From positions 10,498 through 74,497 of the forward strand of contig CAZZCG010000018.1 in assembly GCA_964653145.1 (NCBI GenBank): 64,000 nucleotides of DNA, in the 5' to 3' direction. The stretch is from Pseudocalidococcus sp964653145. Its GTDB lineage: Bacteria; Cyanobacteriota; Cyanobacteriia; Thermosynechococcales; Thermosynechococcaceae. The notes under the pieces were generated by a model that did no database searches, was not told where the DNA came from, and was given only the letters and a program-made list of their open reading frames with translations. Below are positions 1 to 8,142 of the stretch, piece after piece (position 1 is the first letter of the stretch; each line of letters begins with the position of its first letter). The translations under genes were made by a program, and so were the position numbers.

Positions 1-76
1 GGACGACGATTCAGAGCAGTGGCAGTCACAGGCTTGATCAAACTCATACAGCCTATTCATTTTGCCATCTTCTGCC

Positions 77-1018
77 CTATCCCTCCAGGCCAGGGACGCG
101 TTGACTGATGGCATCGGCGATAAAGGGCAAAATTTCGGTGTTGGTGCTGGCAGTTTTACTGTCTAAAAAGACAACGAGACTGAAGGGGTATTTTCCTGGC
201 AATTCCACATAGGCGGCATCATGACGCACCCAACTGGTGAGACCGGCTTTTGACCAGAGTTTCGCACTTTCCGGTAGCCCACCCCCTAAAAATCCTGTGA
301 CTTGGTTTTCCGGGTCAGCAGCCAAATCTTCGGGTTTTAAACTGCGGGCCATTAATCCCAACATGGCCTCAGAACGCTCTGGACTGACGGCAACTCCGCC
401 AATAATGCTGTGTAGGAGCCGCAGGGTGGCATTCACGGAAAGCCGATTGCGATTTTCGCGGTTTAACCCAACAAACAAATTTTCCCGACCATAGGGGCCA
501 TCGCACCAAGTTTTTTGATTGATATTAATTTCCGCAAGTTCGGGCCAGCCCAGGGATTGAAAATAGCGGTTGACAATATTCCGTTGGTATTGCCAGGTGG
601 CAAAGGGGCCTGGGGGGAGTTCGGGGCCGCTGGTGGTTCCGGTCAAAACATCCATGACGTAGCCCGTAGCATCATTGCTGGAGTCAACAATCATGTCTCG
701 TAAAGCCCGGTCTAATTCTGCACTCGGGGGGAGCATTTTACTCTCTTGCCATTCGTGGGCCGCCACCAGGTAAAACAACTTAACAACACTAGCGGGGTAA
801 ATTTGAACGTCACCTCTATAGCTGTAGCCCCGAATGGGATATTGCCAAAACTCCGCTGGGCTTAAGGCTCCTCCCGTATTGACGATCACTGGCGGTGTAT
901 AGATGATCCAGGCCAAGGCAATCTCTTCTTTTCCCAACCAGGTAAATTTTTCCCAGGCCGCGTTTAAGACATGCTCCCCTAAAACAGCTAAGGCAGCATC
1001 CGGTTGAAAGAAGGTCAT
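77..1018 (-). CDS. Class A beta-lactamase-like serine hydrolase
   Basis: Predicted penicillin-recognising serine hydrolase (beta-lactamase/D,D-peptidase fold). The protein shows the SxxK catalytic motif (S-V-V-K in YPASVVKLF, about 80 residues in), an S-x-N motif in DSSNDATGY, and a KTG-like KAG box near the C-terminus (SKAGLTSW). No signal peptide is evident, which is unusual for a periplasmic beta-lactamase and makes antibiotic resistance an unsafe inference; a hydrolase of unknown substrate is safer. The start is the ATG at 1018, giving 313 aa; an in-frame TTG lies 27 bp upstream. It is transcribed in the same direction as chlP, about 120 bp downstream of it. Confidence 0.72.
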   Translation of the reverse strand: MTFFQPDAALAVLGEHVLNAAWEKFTWLGKEEIALAWIIYTPPVIVNTGGALSPAEFWQYPIRGYSYRGDVQIYPASVVKLFYLVAAHEWQESKMLPPSAELDRALRDMIVDSSNDATGYVMDVLTGTTSGPELPPGPFATWQYQRNIVNRYFQSLGWPELAEININQKTWCDGPYGRENLFVGLNRENRNRLSVNATLRLLHSIIGGVAVSPERSEAMLGLMARSLKPEDLAADPENQVTGFLGGGLPESAKLWSKAGLTSWVRHDAAYVELPGKYPFSLVVFLDSKTASTNTEILPFIADAISQRVPGLEG

Positions 1019-1143
1019 AGACGTTTCCAGGGGGGCAAGGGACAAGGAAGTACTTAATTGGCAAAAACGGCCAAATCTTAAGACACTGACTTAGTATCTA
1101 AAACTTGGCCGTTCGGTGAGAGATTGACTGCTCAATGGGACGC

Positions 1144-2367
1144 TTAGGGAGCTAAGGCATTACCCCGCAACAGGCTACCAATGGTTTTGGCCGTAATTTT
1201 AAGCTGAACCAACGGATTTGCTGGCACCACGGTTTTATAGAGATAGCTGTCAAAGGTCAAGCGCTGCACATCAATGTCTTCGCACATCTCGACAAAGGCT
1301 TCCCGGGTAGCATCGGAGCGATAAAAGACCCGTTGCAGCAAGTCCAATACCAAATAGGTCATGCCGTAGCGTTGATCCCAGCGTTTCAGATAGACCTTGA
1401 GATCGGCTTCGGTGGGGATGCGTTGGCCATTATTGGAGAACTCAACAATGGTTTCCGCACACATCCGAGCAGACTTGGCAGCAAAGTAAATCCCTTCACC
1501 GGAAGATTTCGTTACAGTTCCGGCGGCATCACCAACCAACGCTACCCGACCAACCACGCGCCGCGGCCGAGGATGTTCAGGAATGGGGTGGGCTTCAACT
1601 TTGATAATTTGTCCGCCTTCCAACTTCGCAGCGGCTCGCGCCCGGATCCCGGCCTGGAGTTGACGGATTTTTTCCTTGTTGATCTTCATAGTGCCGGTAC
1701 CCACGGCCACGTGATCGTATTTGGGGAAAACCCAGGCGTAAAAGTCAGGGGAAACATCATCACCCACATACATTTCCGCTAAGTCGTTGTAGTAGGTCAT
1801 TTTGTCTTCCGGTAGACGGATCCGCTCTTGGAAAGCAATGGCGTAGTTGTAGTCTCCGGCGTCAATTTCCTTGGCAATCCGAGAATTAGCACCATCAGCC
1901 CCGATGACAACATCCACTTCCAGGGTTTTGGCGATGCCTTCCGGGCCCCCGTTGGATAGATCAGCGTAATGGAGGGTGTAGGGCTTGCTGGAATTCTCAG
2001 GGATGTCCATCTTAAAGACGGTGCCGTTGATCAGATTTGCCCCAAAACCTGCTGCCCGGTCCCGTAAAAAGCCATCTAAGACTTCCCGACGACACATCCC
2101 AATGTATTCATCCGCCTTCAGGGTATGACCAATGTTGACTTCAATATTAGATGGCGAGATCATTTTCATCTTCCGGACTTGGCGGTCGATGATGTGGGGA
2201 GGCAGATCAAATTCACTGACCATGCACAGGGGAATTGCGCCGCCACAGGGTTTGGCGTTGTCTAATTTCCGTTCAAATAAATAGGTTTCAATTCCAGCTT
2301 TAGCCAGTGTTTCTGCTGCTGATGATCCGGCCGGCCCAGAACCGACAACCGCAACCCGAAGTGCCAA
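1144..2367 (-). CDS. chlP: Geranylgeranyl diphosphate/geranylgeranyl-chlorophyll reductase
   Basis: Flavoprotein that reduces the geranylgeranyl group to phytyl for chlorophyll, tocopherol and phylloquinone synthesis. The N-terminal dinucleotide-binding motif VGSGPAGSSAAE is followed by ERK...PCGGAIP, typical of this family, and the second FAD motif VALVGDAAGTVTKSSGEG lies in the C-terminal half. I place the start at the TTG at 2367: it has GGGAG eight bases upstream and gives 407 aa, the family's usual length. The 42 extra codons reaching an ATG at 2493 do not resemble the family. It supports a photosynthetic host. Confidence 0.93.
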   Translation of the reverse strand: MALRVAVVGSGPAGSSAAETLAKAGIETYLFERKLDNAKPCGGAIPLCMVSEFDLPPHIIDRQVRKMKMISPSNIEVNIGHTLKADEYIGMCRREVLDGFLRDRAAGFGANLINGTVFKMDIPENSSKPYTLHYADLSNGGPEGIAKTLEVDVVIGADGANSRIAKEIDAGDYNYAIAFQERIRLPEDKMTYYNDLAEMYVGDDVSPDFYAWVFPKYDHVAVGTGTMKINKEKIRQLQAGIRARAAAKLEGGQIIKVEAHPIPEHPRPRRVVGRVALVGDAAGTVTKSSGEGIYFAAKSARMCAETIVEFSNNGQRIPTEADLKVYLKRWDQRYGMTYLVLDLLQRVFYRSDATREAFVEMCEDIDVQRLTFDSYLYKTVVPANPLVQLKITAKTIGSLLRGNALAP

Positions 2368-2594
2368 GGTCGTTCTCCCAAATGCAATAACGGCAACAGT
2401 TTGGATGGTAACACGCCATTTTTTCCGGTTCAGCAGTATTTCAGGGCATTTACAGTTTTGTAATAGTCTGTAACGCATAGGGGAATTTCTCAAGGATGAG
2501 GATTGATCTGCATGGGGGTGATGGGATATTCCTGTCGGGTTCTCAGCATTGAACCAAAGTGACTAGGGGAGAGTCTGAATTGATGTAGGTTTCG

Positions 2595-3200
2595 ATGAGG
2601 CGAGATTCCTTGATCAATGCGATGCCCCACCTAGACCAAGGTCTGCCCCTAACCACTGTGGTCGATCCCGATTGGGATGTGATTGTCATCATTTTGGCAG
2701 GTCAACCAGAACACTTTCGACTGCTCTATCGGCGGCATCATCCGCGGGTGCGTTCGCTATTGTTTCAGCTCTGTGGGGCCCCAGCGGTGGATGACTTGGT
2801 TCAGGAGGTATTCTTTCGGGCCTGGAAGGGATTACCCCGACTCCAACGGCGCGCAAAATTTACCACTTGGCTCTATCGCATTACCTGTAATGTGGCCCAT
2901 GATTATCGCCGGCAAGCGGCTAGACGTTGTGCCCAGGCCCAAACTTGGCAAACTGAGACCCCACCCTCAATCCCAGCTCCAGATTTGGCAGAGTTGCATT
3001 ACCAGGATGTCGTCAAACGGGGCCTGGAAACCCTGGGGAGAGCGCAACGGGAGGTTTTGGTGCTCCATGATTTAGAGGGCCTGGCCCAGAGGGAAATTGC
3101 GCAAATTTTGAGTATTCCTGTAGGGACGGTGAAATCACGCCTATTCCATGCCCGGCAGAAGGTGCGTCAGTTTTTTGAACAGGAGGGAATTGCCCTATGA
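2595..3200 (+). CDS. ECF-type RNA polymerase sigma factor
   Basis: Extracytoplasmic-function sigma-70 factor of 201 aa. Region 2 is visible at about residues 40-90 (FRLLYRRHHPRV...DDLVQEVFFRAWKGL...FTTWLYRI). Region 4, with its helix-turn-helix, lies at about 145-192 (REVLVLHDLEGLAQREIAQ...PVGTVKSRLFHAR). Its stop codon overlaps the start of the next gene (ATGA at 3197), a small single-span membrane protein placed like an anti-sigma factor, and a Spy/CpxP-like periplasmic protein follows. The trio looks like an envelope or metal stress-sensing operon. The start is uncertain; an in-frame ATG at 2622 is possible. Confidence 0.9.
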   Translation: MRRDSLINAMPHLDQGLPLTTVVDPDWDVIVIILAGQPEHFRLLYRRHHPRVRSLLFQLCGAPAVDDLVQEVFFRAWKGLPRLQRRAKFTTWLYRITCNVAHDYRRQAARRCAQAQTWQTETPPSIPAPDLAELHYQDVVKRGLETLGRAQREVLVLHDLEGLAQREIAQILSIPVGTVKSRLFHARQKVRQFFEQEGIAL

Positions 3201-3571
3201 CTCCCCAGCCAAAGTCGGATCAAGAGAATGGTCACCTGCGGCATTTTCTCAGACGTTACCAACCCCAACCTCCGCCTGCCAGTCGGGATCTCGAGACCCA
3301 ATTGATGCACCGAATCCAAGAAGAACACTGTCTTCACCATCGACAACGGGCTTGGTTTTGGGGACTGGTGGGGGTCTTGGTGCTCGTAGGGGGTGGTTGG
3401 GGGATTCGCCAGGCCCTGCAACCTCAGGCCATAACTGCGATGGAGGCGGCCGAGTTGGAAGCCTTTGTTGCCGATCATTGGACAGGTCTTTTTGAGGAGT
3501 CTGAGGACTTGCTGCCAGTCGTCTACGGCAATGGGGATTGGGAACCTACTCAAGCTAACTCTGAGCTTTAG
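3197..3571 (+). CDS. Putative anti-sigma factor, single-span membrane protein
   Basis: A 124-aa protein with a cytoplasmic N-terminus of about 50 residues, one transmembrane helix at about residues 52-70 (AWFWGLVGVLVLVGGG), and a short acidic C-terminal domain. It is translationally coupled to the ECF sigma gene by a 4-bp ATGA overlap. That arrangement is the main reason to call it an anti-sigma factor; no zinc-finger (ZAS) H-x3-C-x2-C motif is visible. The product probably tethers or inhibits the sigma factor at the membrane, but this is inferred from context. Confidence 0.6.
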   Translation: MTPQPKSDQENGHLRHFLRRYQPQPPPASRDLETQLMHRIQEEHCLHHRQRAWFWGLVGVLVLVGGGWGIRQALQPQAITAMEAAELEAFVADHWTGLFEESEDLLPVVYGNGDWEPTQANSEL

Positions 3572-3616
3572 GTTTCTAGCCCATCAGTTAAAAAACTAGA
3601 TTGAGAGGAAAGAATT

Positions 3617-4069
3617 ATGTGGATTAAATCGTTATCAGCGGTGGTTTTGGTTTCAGCATTGGCCTGGCCTGGGTTTAGCCTAATGCCAGCGGCTGCTCAA
3701 CCAGCGGGGCCTGGGGGAAATCGTCCCAACCGGATGGAGCGGTTAAACCTGGATTTGACTCCAGAACAAACAACTCGAATGCAGGCGGTTCGGAATAAAT
3801 ACAAAGAGCAAATGACCCAGGCCCGGAACCGACTCAAACAGGCCCGCACAGAGCTGCGACAACTGATGGCTAGTGGTGCTCCCGAAAATCAGACACGGGC
3901 TAAGTTTGAACAGGTACGGCAATGGCAGGAGCAACTGGCAGAGCTGCGGTTCCAAAGCATGAGTGAGATCAATGGGATTCTGACTCCAGCTCAACGGCAA
4001 CAGCTCAATAACCAGATGGAGCAACGGCAACAACAGTGGGGTAATCGCCAGCAGAAGCCAGGTCAGTAG
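3617..4069 (+). CDS. Spy/CpxP-family LTxxQ periplasmic protein
   Basis: A 150-aa exported protein. Residues 1-27 form a signal peptide ending in PAAA before QPAGPGG. The mature part is helical and rich in Q, R and E, with two LTxxQ motifs (LTPEQ near residue 47, LTPAQ near 121), the hallmark of Spy/CpxP periplasmic chaperones and stress sensors. It lies 45 bp after the putative anti-sigma gene and is probably co-transcribed with the ECF sigma operon; in related loci the periplasmic protein transmits stress to the anti-sigma factor. It is the last host gene before the left end of the CAST. Confidence 0.78.
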   Translation: MWIKSLSAVVLVSALAWPGFSLMPAAAQPAGPGGNRPNRMERLNLDLTPEQTTRMQAVRNKYKEQMTQARNRLKQARTELRQLMASGAPENQTRAKFEQVRQWQEQLAELRFQSMSEINGILTPAQRQQLNNQMEQRQQQWGNRQQKPGQ

Positions 4070-4160
4070 AGGGTTGGTCTTGGATAGTTTAGGCGTCAGG
4101 GTGATTACTGCGATCCAGGCCCTGTGTCTTTGATACCCAACACGCTTAGTTCAAAGCAGT

Positions 4161-4340
4161 TGTACATTAACGAATTATTTGACGCTTTAACAAAAGTCTG
4201 TCGCTAAGACTCATTATTCTTAAAACCCTTATCTAGACAAGCTCCTAGGTAGGGGCTTTATTTTATCTGTTCACGTAATATACTGGGACACTTTAACAGA
4301 TTAGGTGTCATTTTCAGGCAAATTAACAAAATCGTTGTCG
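4161..4340 (+). repeat. CAST left end with four candidate TnsB-binding sites
   Basis: The terminal inverted repeat starts with TGTACA. Four related sites can be read: 4166-4183 (terminal), 4187-4203 (TTAACAAAAGTCTGTCG), 4293-4310 (TTAACAGATTAGGTGTCA) and 4323-4340 (TTAACAAAATCGTTGTCG). The terminal 23 bp match the right end exactly in inverted orientation. The innermost site overlaps the -35 region of the tnsB promoter. Confidence 0.85.
4239..4266 (+). terminator. Terminator-like hairpin inside the CAST left end
   Basis: A 7-bp stem, AAGCTCC/GGGGCTT (one G-T pair), with a 6-base loop is followed by TATTTTAT. It sits between the transposon tip and the tnsB promoter, where it could block read-through from the host ECF/Spy operon into tnsB. 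Confidence 0.5.
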
Positions 4341-4373
4341 TATTTTATGATGCGTCTATAATTACATATATGT
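4335..4373 (+). promoter_or_regulatory. tnsB promoter with palindromic operator ACATATATGT
   Basis: A -35-like TTGTCG (4335-4340) and a consensus -10 TATAAT (4357-4362) are 16 bp apart. The perfect palindrome ACATATATGT (4364-4373) follows immediately, 15 bp before the tnsB ATG. The block GTCTATAA plus palindrome recurs almost unchanged upstream of cas12k, which points to a shared regulator, plausibly CvkR. Confidence 0.65.
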
Positions 4374-4388
4374 TTTTTAATTTGCATC

Positions 4389-6020
4389 ATGAACGATAAT
4401 CATTCAACTGAGACTGGCTTGGTGATTAATGAAAATCTCCTTAATGCACTTCAGCCTCTAATGGAACCCTGCGACCGTAAAACCTATGGGCAGTTGCTTC
4501 GACAAGTGGCTAAGGATACAGGTAAGTCAGTCAGAACGATTCAACGCCTAATGAATCGTTGGCAAGAAAAGGGACTAGAAGCATTTGCTTATTTAGAACG
4601 AGGTGATAAAGGCATGCCCCGAATCTCGGACTACTGGCAGAACTTTATTCTTAAAACCTATGAACAAGGCAATCGCAGCGGTCGGAAGATGACTCCGGCT
4701 CAAGTTGCCCTGAAAGTCAAGGTAGAGGCAAAGCGACTGGGGGAAGCGGATTATCCATCACACATGACGGTTTATCGACTGCTGAATCCGGTTATTGAGC
4801 TTAAGGAGCAAAAAAAGTCATTGAGGTCACCTGGCTGGCTTGGCTCAAGCATGGTTGTGACAACTCGGGATGGTCAGTCTATTAAAGTGCAATACAGCAA
4901 TCAAGTATGGCAGTGCGACCATACCCCAGCCGATATTCTCTTGGTTGATGCTAATGGTCAACTCTTGGGACGCCCGTGGTTAACAACAGTGGTGGATACC
5001 TATTCCCGTTGTGTGATGGGGTTCAATATTGGGTTTGATGCGCCAAGTTCAACGGTAGTAGCACTCGCTTTGAGGCACTCAATTTTGCCCAAGTCCTACG
5101 GCGCAGACTATAAACTTAATTGTGAATGGGGGACGTATGGGACTCCAATCTATTTCTATACAGATGGTGGTAAGGATTTCAAGTCCAATCATTTACAGCA
5201 GATTGGAGCACAACTGGGGTTTACCTGTTACTTAAGACGCAAACCTTCCGATGGTGGCATAGTTGAACGTGTTTTCAAGACCTTAAATACGCAGCTATTT
5301 TCGACCTTGCCGGGATATACAGGATCGAATGTTAAAGAACGCCCGAAATCGGCAGAGAAAGATGCTTGCTTAACAATACAAGACCTGGAACGCTTGATCG
5401 TTAGATTTTTGGTAGATAACTACAACCAGAGTCTTGATGCCCGGATGGGAGGCCAAACCCGTTATCAACGTTGGGAATCAGGTCTGGCTGCGACTCCAAT
5501 TCTGCCGACCGAGCGAGAACTTGATATTTGTCTGATGAAGTCAACTGAGCGGCGGGTGCAACGGGGTGGCTATGTCCAGTTTGAAAACTTGTTGTACAAG
5601 GGGGAAAATCTTAGCGGCTATGAAGGGACACAGGTAAGACTCCGCTATAACCCTACGGATATTACGACATTGCTAGTGTACCGATGGGATAAAGGGAAAG
5701 AGGTGTTTTTAACCCGTGCGATTGCTCAACATCTGGAAGCAACATCCCTGACCTATGCGGATGCAAAAGCAGCTCGTAAAGCACTACGTGAATCTAACCA
5801 AAGCATCAAAAATTGTTCGATTCTGGCAGAGGTAGAGTGGCGTGACCAAGAAGTGGCCAAGACCGTAAAACAACGGCGCAAAAAGGCTCAGGAGGTATTT
5901 AAGGCTCCCAATCGGGCATCTCTGGCACAAACAGAAACTATTCAAGAGGAAGAGCCAGAGGTGACCTCTATGGAGCCATTAGAAAACGTGAAGATTTGGG
6001 ACGTTGACGAGGATTATTAG
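4389..6020 (+). CDS. tnsB: CAST transposase TnsB
   Basis: DDE-family transposase that binds the transposon ends and joins the 3' ends to target DNA. The 543-aa protein has N-terminal helix-turn-helix DNA-binding segments (for example GKSVRTIQRLMNRWQEKG, residues 45-62). The retroviral-integrase catalytic core carries D177 (WQCDHTPAD), D259 (FYTDGGKDF) and E293 (GGIVERVFKTLN). A C-terminal Mu-type beta-barrel region and an acidic tail follow; in this family the tail contacts TnsC. It is the first gene of a tnsB-tnsC-tniQ operon, with tnsC starting 2 bp after its stop. Lack of TnsA fits V-K systems. Confidence 0.96.
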   Translation: MNDNHSTETGLVINENLLNALQPLMEPCDRKTYGQLLRQVAKDTGKSVRTIQRLMNRWQEKGLEAFAYLERGDKGMPRISDYWQNFILKTYEQGNRSGRKMTPAQVALKVKVEAKRLGEADYPSHMTVYRLLNPVIELKEQKKSLRSPGWLGSSMVVTTRDGQSIKVQYSNQVWQCDHTPADILLVDANGQLLGRPWLTTVVDTYSRCVMGFNIGFDAPSSTVVALALRHSILPKSYGADYKLNCEWGTYGTPIYFYTDGGKDFKSNHLQQIGAQLGFTCYLRRKPSDGGIVERVFKTLNTQLFSTLPGYTGSNVKERPKSAEKDACLTIQDLERLIVRFLVDNYNQSLDARMGGQTRYQRWESGLAATPILPTERELDICLMKSTERRVQRGGYVQFENLLYKGENLSGYEGTQVRLRYNPTDITTLLVYRWDKGKEVFLTRAIAQHLEATSLTYADAKAARKALRESNQSIKNCSILAEVEWRDQEVAKTVKQRRKKAQEVFKAPNRASLAQTETIQEEEPEVTSMEPLENVKIWDVDEDY

Positions 6021-6022
6021 CC

Positions 6023-6811
6023 ATGAATGCGGTTATTGATATATCCAAGGAAATTAGGCGGCTCCAAAAAACACAAATTGTTGCCTTGGAGCAGGTTCGA
6101 TTAGTACATGAGTGGCTGGATCAACAACGTCTTTGTCGGCAACCCGGCCGGATCATTGGTGACTCTCGGACGGGTAAGAGTTGTTCAATTGCCAGTTATT
6201 TACGGGAACATCCACCGACCCAAGTACAGGGACAACCCCCAAAGATACCAGTGCTCTCCATCCAAGTCCCACAAGAGTGTGGAGCGAAGGTACTGTACAC
6301 ACTAATTCTTAAGGCACTTAAATTCAAGGTAACGCAGGGTGCAATAGCTGACTTGCGAGAAAGAGCCTACAAGCATCTGCGAGACTGTGGTGTGGAGATG
6401 TTGGTGATTGATGAAGCTGACCGAATTAGGGCTAAGACTTTTGCAGATGTCCGGGATATTTTTGACAACCTGGGGATTGCGGTGATTTTGGTGGGGACAG
6501 ACAGACTGGATGTTGTGATTGGTCGGGATGAGCAAGTCAAAAACCGTTTCTATGCCCAGTTTCGGATGGGGGTGCTCACTCCAGTCCAGTTTGAGCAAGC
6601 AGTTCGTATTTGGGAGGAAATGATTTTAAGGTCGCCTGTGCCGTCAAATTTGACAGCGAAGGGGACTCTCAAGTTATTGCGGGAGAAAACCCGAGGGTAC
6701 ATCGGCTTATTGGACATGATTTTACGGCAAGCGGCAATTGCGGCTCTACAAAAAGGGGAATCCAAAATTGAACTTGACACGCTTAAGAACGTGATGGATG
6801 GGTTTGGCTAA
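6023..6811 (+). CDS. tnsC: CAST AAA+ regulator TnsC
   Basis: AAA+ ATPase that forms filaments on DNA and connects the Cas12k-TniQ target complex with TnsB. The 262-aa protein has a Walker A motif GDSRTGKS (residues 46-53) and a Walker B motif MLVIDEADR (126-134), followed by a sensor-type segment (ILVGTDRLD). The length matches short V-K TnsC. The gene starts 2 bp after tnsB, and its stop (TAA) shares one base with the ATG of tniQ, so the three proteins are probably translated in a coupled manner. Confidence 0.95.
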   Translation: MNAVIDISKEIRRLQKTQIVALEQVRLVHEWLDQQRLCRQPGRIIGDSRTGKSCSIASYLREHPPTQVQGQPPKIPVLSIQVPQECGAKVLYTLILKALKFKVTQGAIADLRERAYKHLRDCGVEMLVIDEADRIRAKTFADVRDIFDNLGIAVILVGTDRLDVVIGRDEQVKNRFYAQFRMGVLTPVQFEQAVRIWEEMILRSPVPSNLTAKGTLKLLREKTRGYIGLLDMILRQAAIAALQKGESKIELDTLKNVMDGFG

Positions 6812-7311
6812 TGGATGCAGGACTGGAGCCTTGGATTTATCGATCAAAACCTTATGTTGGGGAAAGTTTAAGCCATTATCTGGGTCGGTTTCGGCGGGAA
6901 AATATTATGACGGTTTCTCGGCTGGGAGAAGAGACTGGCCTGGGTGGGGTGTTGATTAAACGATTAGAGCGGTTTTACTTAAACCCCTTTCCTACTATTG
7001 ACCAGCTTCAACCATTGGCTGAGTTTATGGGGCTAAGTCCAGAAGCATTATTTGCCATGTTGCCGCCGCCTGGAGTTGGGTTCAAATTGGAGCCTAGTCG
7101 CCTCTGTGGGGCTTGTTATGGTGAGGAGTCATTTCATCGCTTGGAGTGGCAGTTTAAGGACACAGCAGGCTGTGAGCGGCATCGGTTGCGGTTGCTGTCG
7201 GAATGTCCAAAATGTAAGGCTCGGTTTCAAATTCCGGCTTTATGGGAAGGGCGGTGTCAGCGGTGCGGCTTGGGGTTTGGAGATATACAGGCGTTTCAGA
7301 AGAGGTACTAA
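6811..7311 (+). CDS. tniQ: CAST target-selection protein TniQ
   Basis: Short (166 aa) TniQ of the V-K type, which bridges Cas12k-bound DNA and TnsC. After an N-terminal helix-turn-helix-like region there are zinc-binding pairs: C99-x2-C102, C121-x2-H124, C132-x2-C135 (CPKC) and C149-x2-C152 (CQRC). The ATG overlaps the tnsC stop by one base. Its 3' end overlaps the 3' end of the convergent GIY-YIG gene by 4 bp, so no intergenic terminator separates the transposition operon from the cargo. Confidence 0.93.
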   Translation: MDAGLEPWIYRSKPYVGESLSHYLGRFRRENIMTVSRLGEETGLGGVLIKRLERFYLNPFPTIDQLQPLAEFMGLSPEALFAMLPPPGVGFKLEPSRLCGACYGEESFHRLEWQFKDTAGCERHRLRLLSECPKCKARFQIPALWEGRCQRCGLGFGDIQAFQKRY

Positions 7312-8105
7312 ATACGGTAACAAATTTTGCTCTGACTAATTTCTATAATGTCTCCTTCCTGAATGTTTATCCCAATCCAATTTTCATCGTAATCTTTTAA
7401 AACTGGCTCCAAATCATACGATCTTAAAAAAGAAAACTCATCTTCAAATAACTGCGAATACTTCGACCTTTTCTCATCTCGGGCCACCATTTCTTTGAAT
7501 GTTAGTAGCTCTCTTTTTTTGTTTTTAAATAGCAATTTTACAGCTTGTTTTTTATCAAAATCATAGGCTTTTCTCTTGTTGTAAAGATATGATTTAGGTA
7601 TTCGCTCCATCCACTTTTGCTCTGCTTTACGCAACCTAGTGCAATCTATATAGTCAATTAGGGGAGGGTTGTGCCACCAAATTTTACGAACTTCTATTGG
7701 ATGAACTCTGGTTGTTTCAAGCAGGCAGAACAAAAATCTATTGCCTTTGGATAGGTCATGTTGTAGTTCATTCTTTCGAGAGAGTTTCTGTGAGCTTATA
7801 TGGGAACTCCAACGCTTGCGTAACAGGATGCTGCTTCCAATCGAAATCTTTTCTTTGTCAATGTTATATAGACCATATACTCCTGCAACCCAATAAAGAC
7901 CTGGACACTCTCCATAGCACTTACGAACGTAGTCCCATAACCAAAAGGGCTCTTGTTTTTTCCAGTTATCCAAACGCCAAGTTGGTTCATATAGTGTATA
8001 GTTAGCCGTTGGCCTGACCCAAAGCTCTACAGCTCCATTCTGGACTAAGAGGTCAAGGACTTCATATTGGCGCTTGGTGTCTAGAGGAAATGCAGCAGTA
8101 AGCAT
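7308..8105 (-). CDS. GIY-YIG domain nuclease-like protein (CAST cargo)
   Basis: About 265 aa with a central GIY-YIG nuclease-like motif: GVYGLYN (near residue 75) followed by ISIGSS and LRKRWSSH, which supply the conserved Tyr, Gly, Arg and His positions. The second tyrosine of the motif is a serine or isoleucine (ISIG instead of YIG), so activity is uncertain. The rest is lysine-rich and unrecognised. It is the last gene of the cvkR-hsdRMS-cargo operon, and its AT-rich codon use differs from the hsd genes, suggesting separate acquisition. The start could be the ATG at 8105 (used here) or an in-frame TTG at 8132. It could be an accessory nuclease linked to the restriction system; that is inference. 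Confidence 0.65.
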   Translation of the reverse strand: MLTAAFPLDTKRQYEVLDLLVQNGAVELWVRPTANYTLYEPTWRLDNWKKQEPFWLWDYVRKCYGECPGLYWVAGVYGLYNIDKEKISIGSSILLRKRWSSHISSQKLSRKNELQHDLSKGNRFLFCLLETTRVHPIEVRKIWWHNPPLIDYIDCTRLRKAEQKWMERIPKSYLYNKRKAYDFDKKQAVKLLFKNKKRELLTFKEMVARDEKRSKYSQLFEDEFSFLRSYDLEPVLKDYDENWIGINIQEGDIIEISQSKICYRI

Positions 8106-8142
8106 ATTTAAGTTAAGCAATAGACTTAGCAATTGCTTTTAA

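Noticed and set aside
2368..2493. Longer N-terminus of ChlP from the ATG at 2493
   Set aside because: The extension is not family-like; TTG at 2367 has a good ribosome site and gives the usual length.
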